Positions 16,217 to 25,158 of a stretch of 64,000 nt of DNA are shown in pieces (position 1 is the stretch's first letter; each line of letters starts with the position of its first letter). The notes beneath the pieces were generated by a model, which was given only the letters and a program-made list of their open reading frames with translations, was not told the DNA's origin and ran no database searches. Origin of the DNA: UBA11098 sp041671525 (GTDB lineage: Bacteria; Patescibacteriota; Minisyncoccia; Moranbacterales; UBA2206); contig JBAZBJ010000001.1 in the NCBI GenBank assembly GCA_041671525.1, positions 1 through 64,000 of the forward strand, read 5' to 3'. The position numbers and the translations under genes are program-made.

Positions 16217-17044
16217 GTGGGGGCGATTGTGCTGGGCGCTGTCGTAGCGCTGATGCCAATCATGACTGTTGATGCAGAAGCGTCATCCGGATCTCCTTTG
16301 AAAAAAGCCATTGAATTTTCCAAGGAAAAAATAACCGGAGTGAAAAGCATAACGATCGATAATCAAGTTGGAGATCAGATTGAACAGGACGATGTAAAAA
16401 AGACGAAACAGGCGGAAGAGAAGCAACAAAAAAAGAAAAAAATACCGCGCGGAGTGACCAATCTGAGTGAAGTGGAAAAGGCCGTAGAGTTTGCCAGCGA
16501 AAAGACTGGGGTGCGCAAGGACTTTATTATGGGCATGTTGGTGGTGGAATCGGATTTGGGTCGCAATCCCGGCAAGTGTACGTATGGTGAGGTGGAGGCA
16601 GATGCCGAGAGATCTCACAAAAATGGCCAGTTAAGCGAGACGGCGTGGAACACCTTTCAGGAGAGGAAGAATTTGGTGAAATCGATTGCGGATGGTTTGG
16701 GCTATGACTATGAAAAATTACGAGTTTCGTGTAATCCGGCCAGCTATGCTGGTACCGGTGGCGCGATGGGTATTCCCCAATTCATGCCGGATACTTGGTT
16801 TGAATATAAGGATAGGGTGGCGGCTGTTGTTGGTAAAGAAAATCCGGATCCATGGAATGTTCTGGATGGCGTGACGGCCATGGCGCTCAAGGTAGCGGAT
16901 GTGCCGGGCGTCGTTGAACATAATCAGTGGTCAGAGCGAGCAGCATCGAAGTTATATTTGTCAGGGACAACTTCTTGGCGTTATGATTGGTATGCATCAG
17001 AGATCCAATATTGGGCGAATAACTATGCGAAGCTGATCGGCTAA
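16217..17044 (+). CDS. Secreted lytic transglycosylase (MltB/SLT-like)
   Basis: 275 residues from GTG 16217. N-terminal hydrophobic segment AIVLGAVVALMPIMTVDAEA is a signal peptide; a Lys/Gln-rich linker follows (about 50-80). Catalytic domain: MLVVESDLGRNPG, with E as candidate general acid, and GAMGIPQFMPDTW, both typical of lytic transglycosylases that cleave peptidoglycan glycan strands. The GTG start leaves no basic n-region; an ATT at 16187, seven bases after AAGGA, would add MCRQKNHGRF and make a normal signal peptide. The gene has a long structured leader with a terminator, suggesting attenuation. Confidence 0.8.
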   Translation: MGAIVLGAVVALMPIMTVDAEASSGSPLKKAIEFSKEKITGVKSITIDNQVGDQIEQDDVKKTKQAEEKQQKKKKIPRGVTNLSEVEKAVEFASEKTGVRKDFIMGMLVVESDLGRNPGKCTYGEVEADAERSHKNGQLSETAWNTFQERKNLVKSIADGLGYDYEKLRVSCNPASYAGTGGAMGIPQFMPDTWFEYKDRVAAVVGKENPDPWNVLDGVTAMALKVADVPGVVEHNQWSERAASKLYLSGTTSWRYDWYASEIQYWANNYAKLIG

Positions 17045-17054
17045 ATTTCGACCA

Positions 17055-17092
17055 ACAAAAAAGACCATCCTGCACACGCGGGATGGTCTTTT
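17055..17092. terminator. Bidirectional terminator between convergent genes
   Basis: AAAAAAGACCATCC ... GGATGGTCTTTT: a perfect stem with A-run on one side and T-run on the other, serving the transglycosylase (+) and the PBP (-). Confidence 0.9.
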
Positions 17093-17105
17093 GTCAATTC
17101 TAATT

Positions 17106-19214
17106 CTAGAAAACCGGTTTGCCGGCGTTGCCACCAGAGATTTTGCTCTTGCTGCCGTCAGCTGAAATAATCTCGATTTTTGTCGTGACTTTGTCGGGCG
17201 CCAATTTTTTGGCGCTTTTCTCGGAAATTTTTTTGCCGCTGGATATTTTATAGTAAGTGATTTTTGTCTGTTGCGGCGCAAAAGCGACTTGCGGTTCCGG
17301 CAGATTTGTTTTTTGGGTGTCATACGGCGGGAAGCCGACGTTTGGATATTCTTGGATAACCTGGGACATAAATTTGTTCCAGATCGGCGCGGCCACAAAA
17401 GAACCATCCGCGCCGGCGCGCATCGGTCGACTGTCGTTGTTGCCCGCCCAAACCCCGACCGCGATATAGGGCGTAAAGCCGACGGTCCAAGCATCACGAA
17501 ATTCCTGAGTGGTTCCGGTTTTGGCAGCTACGGTGCGTCCGGGTATAAACAGCTTGTTGTTCGGCCCGAAGATCGGAGTACGCGCTTGGTTGTCGGAAAG
17601 AATCGAGTCAATCTTACGGGCGATTTGCGGGTCCAGCACCGGCAAATTTTTTGGCGTGTTTTCCCGGATGATTTCCTTTTTATTATTGAGAATTTTCAAA
17701 ATCGGATCAACCGGATTGCGCTTGCCATCATTAGCAAAAACGGAAAAGCCGGAAGTTTCATCCAGAAGGGTCACCTCGCCACCGCCGATGACCAGTGACA
17801 AGCCATAGCGGTTACGATCATTGAGGGTGGTGATGCCCAAGCGATGAGCAATTTCCAGCGCGTCATCGATGCCGACTTCACGTAGAGTTTTGATGGCGGG
17901 AACATTGAGTGACATGGAAAGTGCCTGGCGCATGGTCAGGACGCCGTGAAATTTGCCGTCATAATTACGGGGAACGTAGTTGCGTCCGGAACCGTCCGGA
18001 CCGAAATTGGTTTGCGCGTCGAGCACCAGCGTTTCCGGTTGGAAACCTTTTTCAAAAGCTTTGGCATAGACAAATGGTTTGAAAGAGGATCCGGGTTGGC
18101 GCGGGCTAGTCGCCACGTTGACCTGTCCATCAATCGTTTGCGCGAAATAATCCTTGCTCCCCACCATGGCCAAAATCTGGCCATTTTGCGGATCGAGGGC
18201 GACCAGCGCGGCGTTCGTGGCGCCGTATCTTTTCAGATTATAATCAGCGCTGTCCTGGATAATTTGTTCGGCCAATTTTTGTTTGTCATAATCCAGCGTG
18301 GTATAAATTTTCAGACCACCTTCCTCGATCATTTGGCGACCATAGTTTTGTTCCAGCTGACCTAGGACATAAAAAACAAAATGGGGCGCGTCAATAGATT
18401 GTTTGAAAGGGGTGACTTTTTGCAGAGTGTCTTCTTGGAGGGCGGCAATGACATCTTGCTTGCTAACAAAGTTTAAAGCGGCAATTTTTTCTAACACATC
18501 CTTTTGGCGAGCGCGAAGCTCATCCGTGTTATTGCCATAGGGAGAATAGTAGGTTGGAGCCTTGGTCATGGCGGCGAGCATGGCGGCCTCGTCCAGAGTG
18601 AGATCTGCTGCTTTCTTGTTGAAATAGGTTTCCGCCGCCGCTTCGATGCCATAAGCGTTGGAGCCGTATGGCACCTCATTCAAATAGGCGTCCAGAATCT
18701 GATCCTTGGTATGTTTCCTTTCAATTTTAATGGCATAAACGGCCTCTAGAACTTTGCGCTTGAGGGTTTTTTCGCGATTGAGAAAGGCGTTCCGGGCGAG
18801 TTGCTGGGTGATGGTTGAGCCACCCTGGCTGGCACTGCCCTGTTCCAGATTAACTTTCAGGGCGCGCAGGATGGCGGTGGGATCAACGCCGTGGTGTTGG
18901 TAAAAGGAGTCATCCTCGGTGGCGACTGTGGCCACCCGTACAAAGTTGGGAATTTCTTCATGGCTGACAGTTTTGCGATTTTCTTCGCCGTGCACCTCAT
19001 ACAGCACGTGAGTGCCGGTGCGATCATAAACAACGCTGGTTTGGGCGATATGGCGAGTGTAGAGAGTTGTGCCCAGCGGAGTTTTAGCGATCAGATACAA
19101 AAAACCGGCCGTGCTAATGGCCGCAATCATCACAAAAACATACAGGGAAATCAGCATAGTTTCCTTGAGGAAGAAGCGGAGGGTCAATTTCTGTTTTTTT
19201 GCTTTGCTACTCAT
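17106..19214 (-). CDS. Class A penicillin-binding protein (PBP1A-type)
   Basis: 702 residues, the only long minus-strand gene seen. Membrane segment at about 20-43. Glycosyltransferase domain: ATEDDSFYQHHG (catalytic E100), GGSTITQQLARN (131-142), KVLEAVYAIKIE (second acid E157) and LNEVPYGSNAYGIEAAA. Transpeptidase domain: SSFK (376-379, nucleophile S376), SLN (435-437), KTGT (565-568). It polymerises and cross-links peptidoglycan outside the membrane. The C-terminal tail is Lys/Ser-rich. Convergent with the lytic transglycosylase. Confidence 0.95.
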   Translation of the reverse strand: MSSKAKKQKLTLRFFLKETMLISLYVFVMIAAISTAGFLYLIAKTPLGTTLYTRHIAQTSVVYDRTGTHVLYEVHGEENRKTVSHEEIPNFVRVATVATEDDSFYQHHGVDPTAILRALKVNLEQGSASQGGSTITQQLARNAFLNREKTLKRKVLEAVYAIKIERKHTKDQILDAYLNEVPYGSNAYGIEAAAETYFNKKAADLTLDEAAMLAAMTKAPTYYSPYGNNTDELRARQKDVLEKIAALNFVSKQDVIAALQEDTLQKVTPFKQSIDAPHFVFYVLGQLEQNYGRQMIEEGGLKIYTTLDYDKQKLAEQIIQDSADYNLKRYGATNAALVALDPQNGQILAMVGSKDYFAQTIDGQVNVATSPRQPGSSFKPFVYAKAFEKGFQPETLVLDAQTNFGPDGSGRNYVPRNYDGKFHGVLTMRQALSMSLNVPAIKTLREVGIDDALEIAHRLGITTLNDRNRYGLSLVIGGGEVTLLDETSGFSVFANDGKRNPVDPILKILNNKKEIIRENTPKNLPVLDPQIARKIDSILSDNQARTPIFGPNNKLFIPGRTVAAKTGTTQEFRDAWTVGFTPYIAVGVWAGNNDSRPMRAGADGSFVAAPIWNKFMSQVIQEYPNVGFPPYDTQKTNLPEPQVAFAPQQTKITYYKISSGKKISEKSAKKLAPDKVTTKIEIISADGSKSKISGGNAGKPVF

Positions 19215-19261
19215 ATTTATTACTACTGTTTTTATTGTAAATTATTTTGTTCTTTACGCAA

Positions 19262-19290
19262 TTGACAAAAGTTCATTAATGGACTATAAT
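19262..19290 (+). promoter_or_regulatory. Consensus promoter and leader of khpA
   Basis: TTGACA 19262-19267, 17-base spacer, TATAAT 19285-19290, a perfect match. The ~100-base leader is G-rich with CCCTG/CGGGG pairing near 19318-19335 and GGATGG...; no riboswitch class recognised. It faces the PBP gene, which diverges from it. Confidence 0.9.
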
Positions 19291-19400
19291 AAAGTTAATC
19301 GAAAATAAGGTGAGGAACCCTGCTGTGGCGGGGGCGGATGGTTGGTCGAACTTCCAAAAATCATTTTGTTTTGAGATAATAAATTCATAGAATTACTAAA

Positions 19401-19724
19401 ATGGCAGAACAAGACAGGGACTTCGTTGAGTATGTTGTGAAACAAATTGTTAACAACCCAGACGCAGTCAAAGTAGAAAGAAAAATCGACGAAATGGGAG
19501 TTCTCATCTCCTTGGATGTTGATCCAAGCGACATGGGAATGGTCATTGGACGAGAAGGTGCCACCGCAAAAGCGCTGCGAACTCTTTTGAGAGTGATCGG
19601 AGCAAAAAACAATGCTCGAGTTAATCTGAAGATTAACGAACCGGAGGGATCGGAAAGAAAACCTCGCGAAGATCGCGAACCTCGCGTTGAGCGCAGCATT
19701 GATGATGTTGTTGGGGGCCTATAA
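19401..19724 (+). CDS. khpA: KH-domain RNA-binding protein KhpA
   Basis: 107 residues. The KH domain (about 1-78) contains VERKIDEMGVLISLDV, the GxxG loop GREG with MVIGREGATAKALRTLL, and the final beta strand ARVNLKI, typical of KhpA (YlqC). A charged, Arg/Glu-rich tail extends it beyond the usual ~76 residues. KhpA pairs with KhpB to bind many RNAs and affects cell division in other bacteria. A diverged second copy sits in the phage-like block at 39160. The rpsP and rimM genes that often flank it are absent; trmD follows from its own promoter. Confidence 0.9.
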   Translation: MAEQDRDFVEYVVKQIVNNPDAVKVERKIDEMGVLISLDVDPSDMGMVIGREGATAKALRTLLRVIGAKNNARVNLKINEPEGSERKPREDREPRVERSIDDVVGGL

Positions 19725-19777
19725 TTTAGAAAACTAACAACTTTTTTCTCCCTCTTTTTGGAGTGGAGAAGTTAGAC

Positions 19778-19803
19778 AAAAGAGCCTGTAAAAAGGCTTT
19801 TTT
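19778..19803 (+). terminator. Terminator after khpA
   Basis: AAAGAGCC / GGCTTTTTT stem-loop with T-run; a second hairpin (TTCTCC...GGAGAA) lies just before it. Confidence 0.7.
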
Positions 19804-19817
19804 GTTTGTTTTAAATG

Positions 19818-19826
19818 TGTTATTAT
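19818..19826 (+). promoter_or_regulatory. Extended -10 promoter, leaderless start of trmD
   Basis: TGT-TATTAT with TATTAT at 19821-19826 and eight bases to ATG 19835. Confidence 0.5.
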
Positions 19827-19834
19827 AGAAATGT

Positions 19835-20533
19835 ATGAAATTTGAGATTATTACAATCTTCCCGCGGATTTTCGATTCCTATTTTGCCGAGTCGATTCTT
19901 GGACGTGCCCGCAAAGCCGGCCTGATTGAAATTAAAGCGCATGACTTGCGGGACTACGCTGAGGGCAAGCATAAGAAAGTCGACGACACGCCGTATGGCG
20001 GTGGCGCGGGGATGGTGATGAAGGTCGAACCGATATATCGAGCTTTGGGCTCGATAATTTCCAATTTCCAATTTCCAATTTCCAATAAAATTCCAAAAAC
20101 TAAAAACGAAAAAACAAAAACTAGGACCATTCTCTTTTCGGCCAAAGGTAAAAGATATACACAAGGAGATGCAAAAAGGCTAGCTAAATATGACCAGTTG
20201 ATTTTGCTGTGTGGGCGCTATGAAGGCGTGGATGAGCGGGTGGCCAAGCATTTGATTGATGAGGAAATTTCCATCGGTGATTATGTGTTGACTGGTGGGG
20301 AAGTTCCAGCCATGCTTGTAATTGATTCGGTGGCGCGTCTGTTGCCTCAGGTTTTGGGCAACGCGCAGAGCGCCATCAATGAGTCGCACAGCGTTGCGGG
20401 CGAACTGGAGCACCCTCAATACACTAAACCGGAAGAATTCAATGGCTGGAAAGTGCCGAAGGCTTTGCTCTCCGGCAATCACGGAGAAATCGCGGCGTGG
20501 CGGAAAAAGAATAGTAAAATAAGAAAGACGTAG
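19835..20533 (+). CDS. trmD: tRNA (guanine37-N1)-methyltransferase TrmD
   Basis: 232 residues. SPOUT family signatures: MKFEIITIFPRIFDSYF at the start, DDTPYGGGAGMVMKVEP (about 50-66), LLCGRYEGVDERV (about 127-139) and IGDYVLTGGEVPAMLVID (about 148-165) of the trefoil knot. It makes m1G37 in tRNAs read next to G36, using S-adenosylmethionine. An unusual low-complexity insert (SNFQFPISNKIPKTKNEKTK, about 76-95) is coded by a TTTCCAA tandem repeat and lies where other TrmDs have a short loop. Nearby is the dcw cell-wall cluster. Confidence 0.95.
   Translation: MKFEIITIFPRIFDSYFAESILGRARKAGLIEIKAHDLRDYAEGKHKKVDDTPYGGGAGMVMKVEPIYRALGSIISNFQFPISNKIPKTKNEKTKTRTILFSAKGKRYTQGDAKRLAKYDQLILLCGRYEGVDERVAKHLIDEEISIGDYVLTGGEVPAMLVIDSVARLLPQVLGNAQSAINESHSVAGELEHPQYTKPEEFNGWKVPKALLSGNHGEIAAWRKKNSKIRKT
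20056..20135 (+). repeat. Tandem AATTTCC repeat inside trmD
   Basis: Four to five units of the heptamer AATTTCC followed by an A-rich stretch, all within the open frame. This heptamer array is a common intergenic filler in CPR genomes (recall). Confidence 0.75.
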
Positions 20534-20557
20534 AGACACATTGCAATGCGTCTCTAC
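20530..20557 (+). repeat. Palindromic GTAGAGAC element
   Basis: GTAGAGAC-ACATTGCAAT-GCGTCTCTAC between trmD and ftsW. A sister copy (GTAGAGACGCAATTTATTGC...) lies inside the 25850 gene at 25931-25955. Confidence 0.8.
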
Positions 20558-20567
20558 AGGCGGAAAT

Positions 20568-21671
20568 ATGGCAAATGATAAACAAAAACCAGATCGAATA
20601 TTGATTTATGCGACTTTTGCGTTGCTGGTTTTTGGATTGATCATGATCGCTTCGGCCGGCCTGGCCTATTCAAAGAGTCGGTTTGCGGATCCATACTTTT
20701 TCTTTAAGCGGCAACTCTTGGGCGTATCGATCGGGTTGATTGCAATGTATCTCACTCAAAAAATAAGTTATAATTTTTGGAAAAAAATTTCTTTTCCAAT
20801 ATTCGCTCTCAGTGTTGTTCTTTTGATTTTGGTTTTTGTGCCGGGGATCGGGTCGAAAATTTATGGTGCCAGTCGTTGGCTTGCGATCGGTCCATTGTCT
20901 TTTCAGCCGGCGGAAATGTTGAAAATCAGTCTGATCATCTATCTGGCAGCCTGGCTAGAAAGTCGGGGTGGACGCATCCGGGATTTTTTTGAGGGACTTT
21001 TGCCGTTCATTATGATTGTCGCAGTCATCAGCTTTTTGCTGATAAAGCAGCCAGACATGGGAACGCTGGGCGTTGTCATTCTGATTGCAACTACGATGTT
21101 TTTCCTTTCCGGTTCAAAGCTTTCCCACATTTTTTTGATGGGTTCAGTCGGATTTATCGCACTCCTTGCGCTGATAAAAATCGAATCGTATCGGATGAAC
21201 CGGTTGTTGGTTTTTTTGCATCCCGAACTGGATCCGCGCGGCATCGGCTATCAGATCAATCAGGCGCTCCTGGCCATCGGCTCTGGCGGTATTTTGGGCG
21301 TGGGGTTGGGGCGCAGCATCCAGAAGCTGAATTATCTGCCCGAGCCGGTCGGCGACTCAATTTTTGCCATAATCGGCGAGGAATTGGGACTGGTCGGCTG
21401 TGTCGTTCTGATTGCTCTATTTGTCACTTTATTGATGCGGGGATTGAAAATTGCCAAGAATGCGCCAGATATGTTTTCGCAACTAGTAGCGATCGGAATT
21501 GTGGCATGGATTTTTTCGCAGGCCTTCATCAATATCGCGGCGATTTCCGGACTCATCCCACTGACCGGGATTCCATTACCATTCATCAGCTATGGCGGCA
21601 CCTCAATTGTTTTTTTGATGGCCGCCATCGGCATTTTATTGAATATTTCCAAGCAAACCAAATTAACTTAA
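20568..21671 (+). CDS. ftsW: Peptidoglycan polymerase FtsW (SEDS family)
   Basis: 367 residues from ATG 20568, chosen over an upstream start that lies in the palindrome. About ten membrane segments. SEDS signatures: GASRWLAIGPLSFQPAE (about 109-125), KQPDMGTLGVV (about 170-180, catalytic Asp region), and PLTGIPLPFISYGGTS near the C terminus. It is a glycan-strand polymerase; placement next to murG and murC favours FtsW over RodA. Confidence 0.9.
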   Translation: MANDKQKPDRILIYATFALLVFGLIMIASAGLAYSKSRFADPYFFFKRQLLGVSIGLIAMYLTQKISYNFWKKISFPIFALSVVLLILVFVPGIGSKIYGASRWLAIGPLSFQPAEMLKISLIIYLAAWLESRGGRIRDFFEGLLPFIMIVAVISFLLIKQPDMGTLGVVILIATTMFFLSGSKLSHIFLMGSVGFIALLALIKIESYRMNRLLVFLHPELDPRGIGYQINQALLAIGSGGILGVGLGRSIQKLNYLPEPVGDSIFAIIGEELGLVGCVVLIALFVTLLMRGLKIAKNAPDMFSQLVAIGIVAWIFSQAFINIAAISGLIPLTGIPLPFISYGGTSIVFLMAAIGILLNISKQTKLT

Positions 21672-21685
21672 TTTAAACTAATCAT

Positions 21686-22798
21686 ATGAAAATTGTTTTG
21701 ACGGGTGGCGGCACAGGTGGACATATTATTCCTCTGATAACGGTCGCGAAAAAAATTCAAGAAAATGCTGGAGTGAGCGGCGAGGTCGAATTTTTATTCA
21801 TCGGTCCCAAGGGAAAGCTGGAAGATGATCTGATGGCAGGCGCCGGAATTCCGACCAAGGGCGTGTTGGTTGGCAAAATGCGGCGCTATTTTTCCTTCCA
21901 TCATTTTCTGGATCCATTCAAAGTTTTGATCGGTATCATTCAATCCTTGTGGCATTTGCTGGTCTTTATGCCGGACGCAATTTTTTCCAAAGGTGGTTAC
22001 GCTTCAGTGCCGGTGGTTTTGGTCGGGTGGCTGTATCGCATTCCGATTTTGATCCATGAGTCCGACAGCATTCCTGGCATGACCAATGATGTGCTGGGCA
22101 AATTGTCCACCCGCGTGGCGGTTTCCTATCCGGAAGCGGAAAAAGATTTTGCGGCGACGCAGGTCGTGCTGACCGGCAACCCGTTGCGCGCGGATATTAA
22201 CCAGGGTGACGCGGCCACGGGGCGCGCCAAGTTTTCTTTCACCGATTCCAAAAAAATTATTTATATAACAGGAGGTTCACAGGGTGCGCGGAATATAAAT
22301 GATAAAATCATAAATATTTTGCCAGAATTATTGCATAAATATCAAATCATACATCAAACCGGCAGAAATAATTATGATGAAGTTGTGCATCGAGCCGCTG
22401 AAATGGGAATTAAGGCTGGTCGTGAGGGATATGTTCCGATTGCGTTTGCTGGTGAGGAATTAAAGGATATTTATGCGATGGCTGATTTGATAATATCTCG
22501 TGGAAGTGCCAATACTATTTCCGAAATTGCGGCTAATGCCAAGCCCGCCATCCTTGTACCACTGATTAATTCGGCCAATGATCATCAGAAGATGAATGCC
22601 TATTCGATTGCGCGCACTGGCGGTTGCATCGTGTTGGAGGAAAATAATCTGGGAGAGAATCTGCTCCTGGGCAAAATTGAGGAGATTATGAACAGCGAAG
22701 AGCTGCGCGCCGGATTGTCCCAAAATATCCGGGGCTTTTATCATCCGGACGCGGCGGAAAAAATCGCGGCTGGAATTTTAAGTATGATTGCTCGCTAA
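21686..22798 (+). CDS. murG: MurG, lipid II-forming GlcNAc transferase
   Basis: 370 residues. GT28 signatures: TGGGTGGHIIPL (about 6-17), SKGGYASVPVVL (about 105-116), HESDSIPGMTN, ITGGSQGARNIND in the C-domain, and SRGSANTISEIAA for UDP-GlcNAc binding. It moves GlcNAc to lipid I at the inner membrane face. 14 bases after ftsW; same operon. Confidence 0.95.
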   Translation: MKIVLTGGGTGGHIIPLITVAKKIQENAGVSGEVEFLFIGPKGKLEDDLMAGAGIPTKGVLVGKMRRYFSFHHFLDPFKVLIGIIQSLWHLLVFMPDAIFSKGGYASVPVVLVGWLYRIPILIHESDSIPGMTNDVLGKLSTRVAVSYPEAEKDFAATQVVLTGNPLRADINQGDAATGRAKFSFTDSKKIIYITGGSQGARNINDKIINILPELLHKYQIIHQTGRNNYDEVVHRAAEMGIKAGREGYVPIAFAGEELKDIYAMADLIISRGSANTISEIAANAKPAILVPLINSANDHQKMNAYSIARTGGCIVLEENNLGENLLLGKIEEIMNSEELRAGLSQNIRGFYHPDAAEKIAAGILSMIAR

Positions 22799-22861
22799 TA
22801 TTCGCGAATTTTAAAACAAATAAATTCGAATTAATTTGATTAAACATTAGAAACTATTAGC

Positions 22862-24226
22862 ATGTTAGATCTGAAAAAAATAAAGAAAGTCTATTTCATC
22901 GGCATAAAGGGTTCGGGCGTGGTAGCAATTGTGGAAATTTTGCAGAAGCTGGGCATCGCAGTGACCGGCTCAGACACGGCGGAAAAATTTTTTACTGACG
23001 AAGTGTTACAAAGATTGGGCGTCAAATACGTCGAAGGTTTTGCGGTGGAAAATATTCCGACAGACGTGGATCTGGTGGTATATTCGACCGCTTATCGTGA
23101 AGATAATAATGTGGAATTTGCGGAAGCAAAAAAAAGAAAGCTGGAAATGCGTAGTTATCCGGAAATGGTGGGCGAATTGTTCAATAAAAAATATGGTATC
23201 GCCGTCTGTGGCACGCATGGTAAGACCACCATTTCTTCAATGCTAGCCGACATTTTGAAAAATATCGGCGCCGATCCGAGCGCGATCATCGGCAGCCGGG
23301 TGACAGCTTGGGGGTCAAACGCGTTGATCGGCCAGGGTGAATTTTTTGTGTTGGAAGCGGATGAATTTCAAAATAAATTGAAATTATATGAACCCAAAGC
23401 GGTGATTTTGACTAGCATGGATTGGGATCATCCCGACACGTACCCGACCTTCGCGGAATATAAACAAGCCTTTGCGGATTTTGTGGGCAAGATTCCCAAA
23501 ACAGGATTTTTGGTGGTGTGGGGCGACAGTGTGGCGACCAACGAGGCGGCCTGCGCTTGTCAGTGTAATATTATCAAGTACGGATTTCAAAATGATAATG
23601 ATGTGGTAATTACCAAAAAGGGCAATGGAAAGTTTTCAATTAAATTTTCTGAAAAAGATTTGGGAGAATTCGAAACGCAGTTGGTCGGCGAGCATAATTT
23701 ATTGAACGCGGCGGCGGTGATTGCTGTCTGCCATCAGCTAAACCTGGACATGGAAAAAGTGCGGGCAGCCTTGCGCCAATTTAAGGGTACCTCGAGACGT
23801 TTTGAATACATCGGGCAACGGAATGGCGCGATTTTGATCGATGATTATGGTCACCACCCGGAAGAAATCAAAGCCACGCTCAAAGGCGCGCGCGAGAAAT
23901 ATCCAGACAAAAATTTGATCGCGGTTTTTCATCCGCATTCCTATTCACGCACCGAAGCGCTGCTGCAAGACTTCGCGCAGTCTTTTGATGACGCGGATCA
24001 AGTAATTGTCTTGGATATCTATGGCAGCGCGCGGGAAAACACGGGCAAGGTCAGTTCACCGGACCTGGTAAAATTGATTAATAAATATATGCGTGACAAG
24101 GCGGAGCATATTCCAACCATCGACGAAGCGGTGGAATCTTTGCAAGACAAAATTACCGATCAGGATGTGGTCCTGGCCATCGGCGCGGGCAATGTTTTTG
24201 AGGTAGTGAAGAAATTGAAGGAATAA
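22862..24226 (+). CDS. murC: UDP-N-acetylmuramate-L-alanine ligase MurC
   Basis: 454 residues. Mur ligase signatures: FIGIKGSGVVAIVEIL (N-terminal Rossmann), CGTHGKTTISSMLA (ATP loop, about 118-131), LEADEFQNKL, and the C-domain DDYGHHPEEIKATL. It adds L-Ala to UDP-MurNAc in the cytosol. It follows murG by 63 bases. Confidence 0.9.
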   Translation: MLDLKKIKKVYFIGIKGSGVVAIVEILQKLGIAVTGSDTAEKFFTDEVLQRLGVKYVEGFAVENIPTDVDLVVYSTAYREDNNVEFAEAKKRKLEMRSYPEMVGELFNKKYGIAVCGTHGKTTISSMLADILKNIGADPSAIIGSRVTAWGSNALIGQGEFFVLEADEFQNKLKLYEPKAVILTSMDWDHPDTYPTFAEYKQAFADFVGKIPKTGFLVVWGDSVATNEAACACQCNIIKYGFQNDNDVVITKKGNGKFSIKFSEKDLGEFETQLVGEHNLLNAAAVIAVCHQLNLDMEKVRAALRQFKGTSRRFEYIGQRNGAILIDDYGHHPEEIKATLKGAREKYPDKNLIAVFHPHSYSRTEALLQDFAQSFDDADQVIVLDIYGSARENTGKVSSPDLVKLINKYMRDKAEHIPTIDEAVESLQDKITDQDVVLAIGAGNVFEVVKKLKE

Positions 24227-24237
24227 TTTAAAATAAT

Positions 24238-25080
24238 ATGTCAGAAAATTGGCCAAAAACGAATACGCCAGATGCTTCGTCGTTAGAAAAAACGGGGGAA
24301 TCAGGAGAGCAGAAAAACATTGCTGAGGCGTTGAAAAAAATTGACGGTGCGGATATTTTTGATAAGAATTACCTTGAAAAAATCAAGATTGTTGTATTTG
24401 GGTATGACCAAAGAAAAGTAGGCGTTTTTGAAAATGGAAGCATGCATGATACCGGAACGGAAGAATTTTCCTTACAAGATTTTATGCAAGGCAAGAGAAC
24501 TGATTTTGTGGGGATACATCCAAAAAGTGAGTTTATGGAGCTTGATTTGACGAAGCTCGCTGACAAGCAGTTTTTGCCATTCCTATTCTTTGACGGAAAA
24601 TTGCAATATGAAGAATTGGTGGTACATGAAATGGCACACACTCTGTTCGATTTGCAATATAAGGCTGCAAATGGTGATTATGAAGATCGAGACGGTCTGA
24701 CGGATGTATCTGAAAAATATCGAGAATACGTAGTGAATGAAATAAAAAGTTTATTTGGTGCAAAATATCCTAAGCTGGAATTGGATAATTTTTCCTTTAG
24801 TCGGCAACAAATTGCAGAAATTTTCGCTTTCGCATATCAGCGTGAATATTGCAATAGATCCAATGAAAATATGGAGGTGCATGTTGAGTTGCAGGCGAGG
24901 GGAAAAGAATTTTTAACAGAGCCTGAAAAGATATTGGCCGACTTTAATAAAAAAAATGAGAGAAATTGTTCCATGACAGATTTTTATGAGGAGAATCATA
25001 TTTTGTCCTTGCTGGTTGTGCCATTATTGGAAGAAAAATACCCAAATTTTAAGGAAAGAATAAAATTTTTCAATTTATAA
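24238..25080 (+). CDS. Putative zinc metallopeptidase-like protein (HExxH)
   Basis: 280 residues, starting 11 bases after murC. A HExxH motif is seen in VVHEMAHTLFDLQYK (about 135-149) with a candidate third ligand in the acidic helix around AEIFAFAYQREYC (about 195-207). No signal peptide or membrane segment. The first ~50 residues are polar and disordered-looking. Similar cytosolic HEMAH proteins are common hypothetical genes in CPR genomes (recall). Substrate unknown. Confidence 0.55.
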   Translation: MSENWPKTNTPDASSLEKTGESGEQKNIAEALKKIDGADIFDKNYLEKIKIVVFGYDQRKVGVFENGSMHDTGTEEFSLQDFMQGKRTDFVGIHPKSEFMELDLTKLADKQFLPFLFFDGKLQYEELVVHEMAHTLFDLQYKAANGDYEDRDGLTDVSEKYREYVVNEIKSLFGAKYPKLELDNFSFSRQQIAEIFAFAYQREYCNRSNENMEVHVELQARGKEFLTEPEKILADFNKKNERNCSMTDFYEENHILSLLVVPLLEEKYPNFKERIKFFNL

Positions 25081-25117
25081 CAATGACAAAACAGAACAAA
25101 AATATATACAATCCTGA

Positions 25118-25140
25118 TTTTGGACACTGGGTGTTCAAAA
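25118..25140 (+). repeat. REP-like half element, upstream of RAYT
   Basis: TTTTGGACACTGGGTGTTCA, one mismatch from the GGACACTGGGTGTCC palindrome. Confidence 0.75.
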
Positions 25141-25158
25141 GAGTAGAATAAAATAAAA

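Noticed and set aside
19310..19350. Possible preQ1, fluoride or ZTP riboswitch before khpA
   Set aside because: None of the conserved cores of these classes is present.
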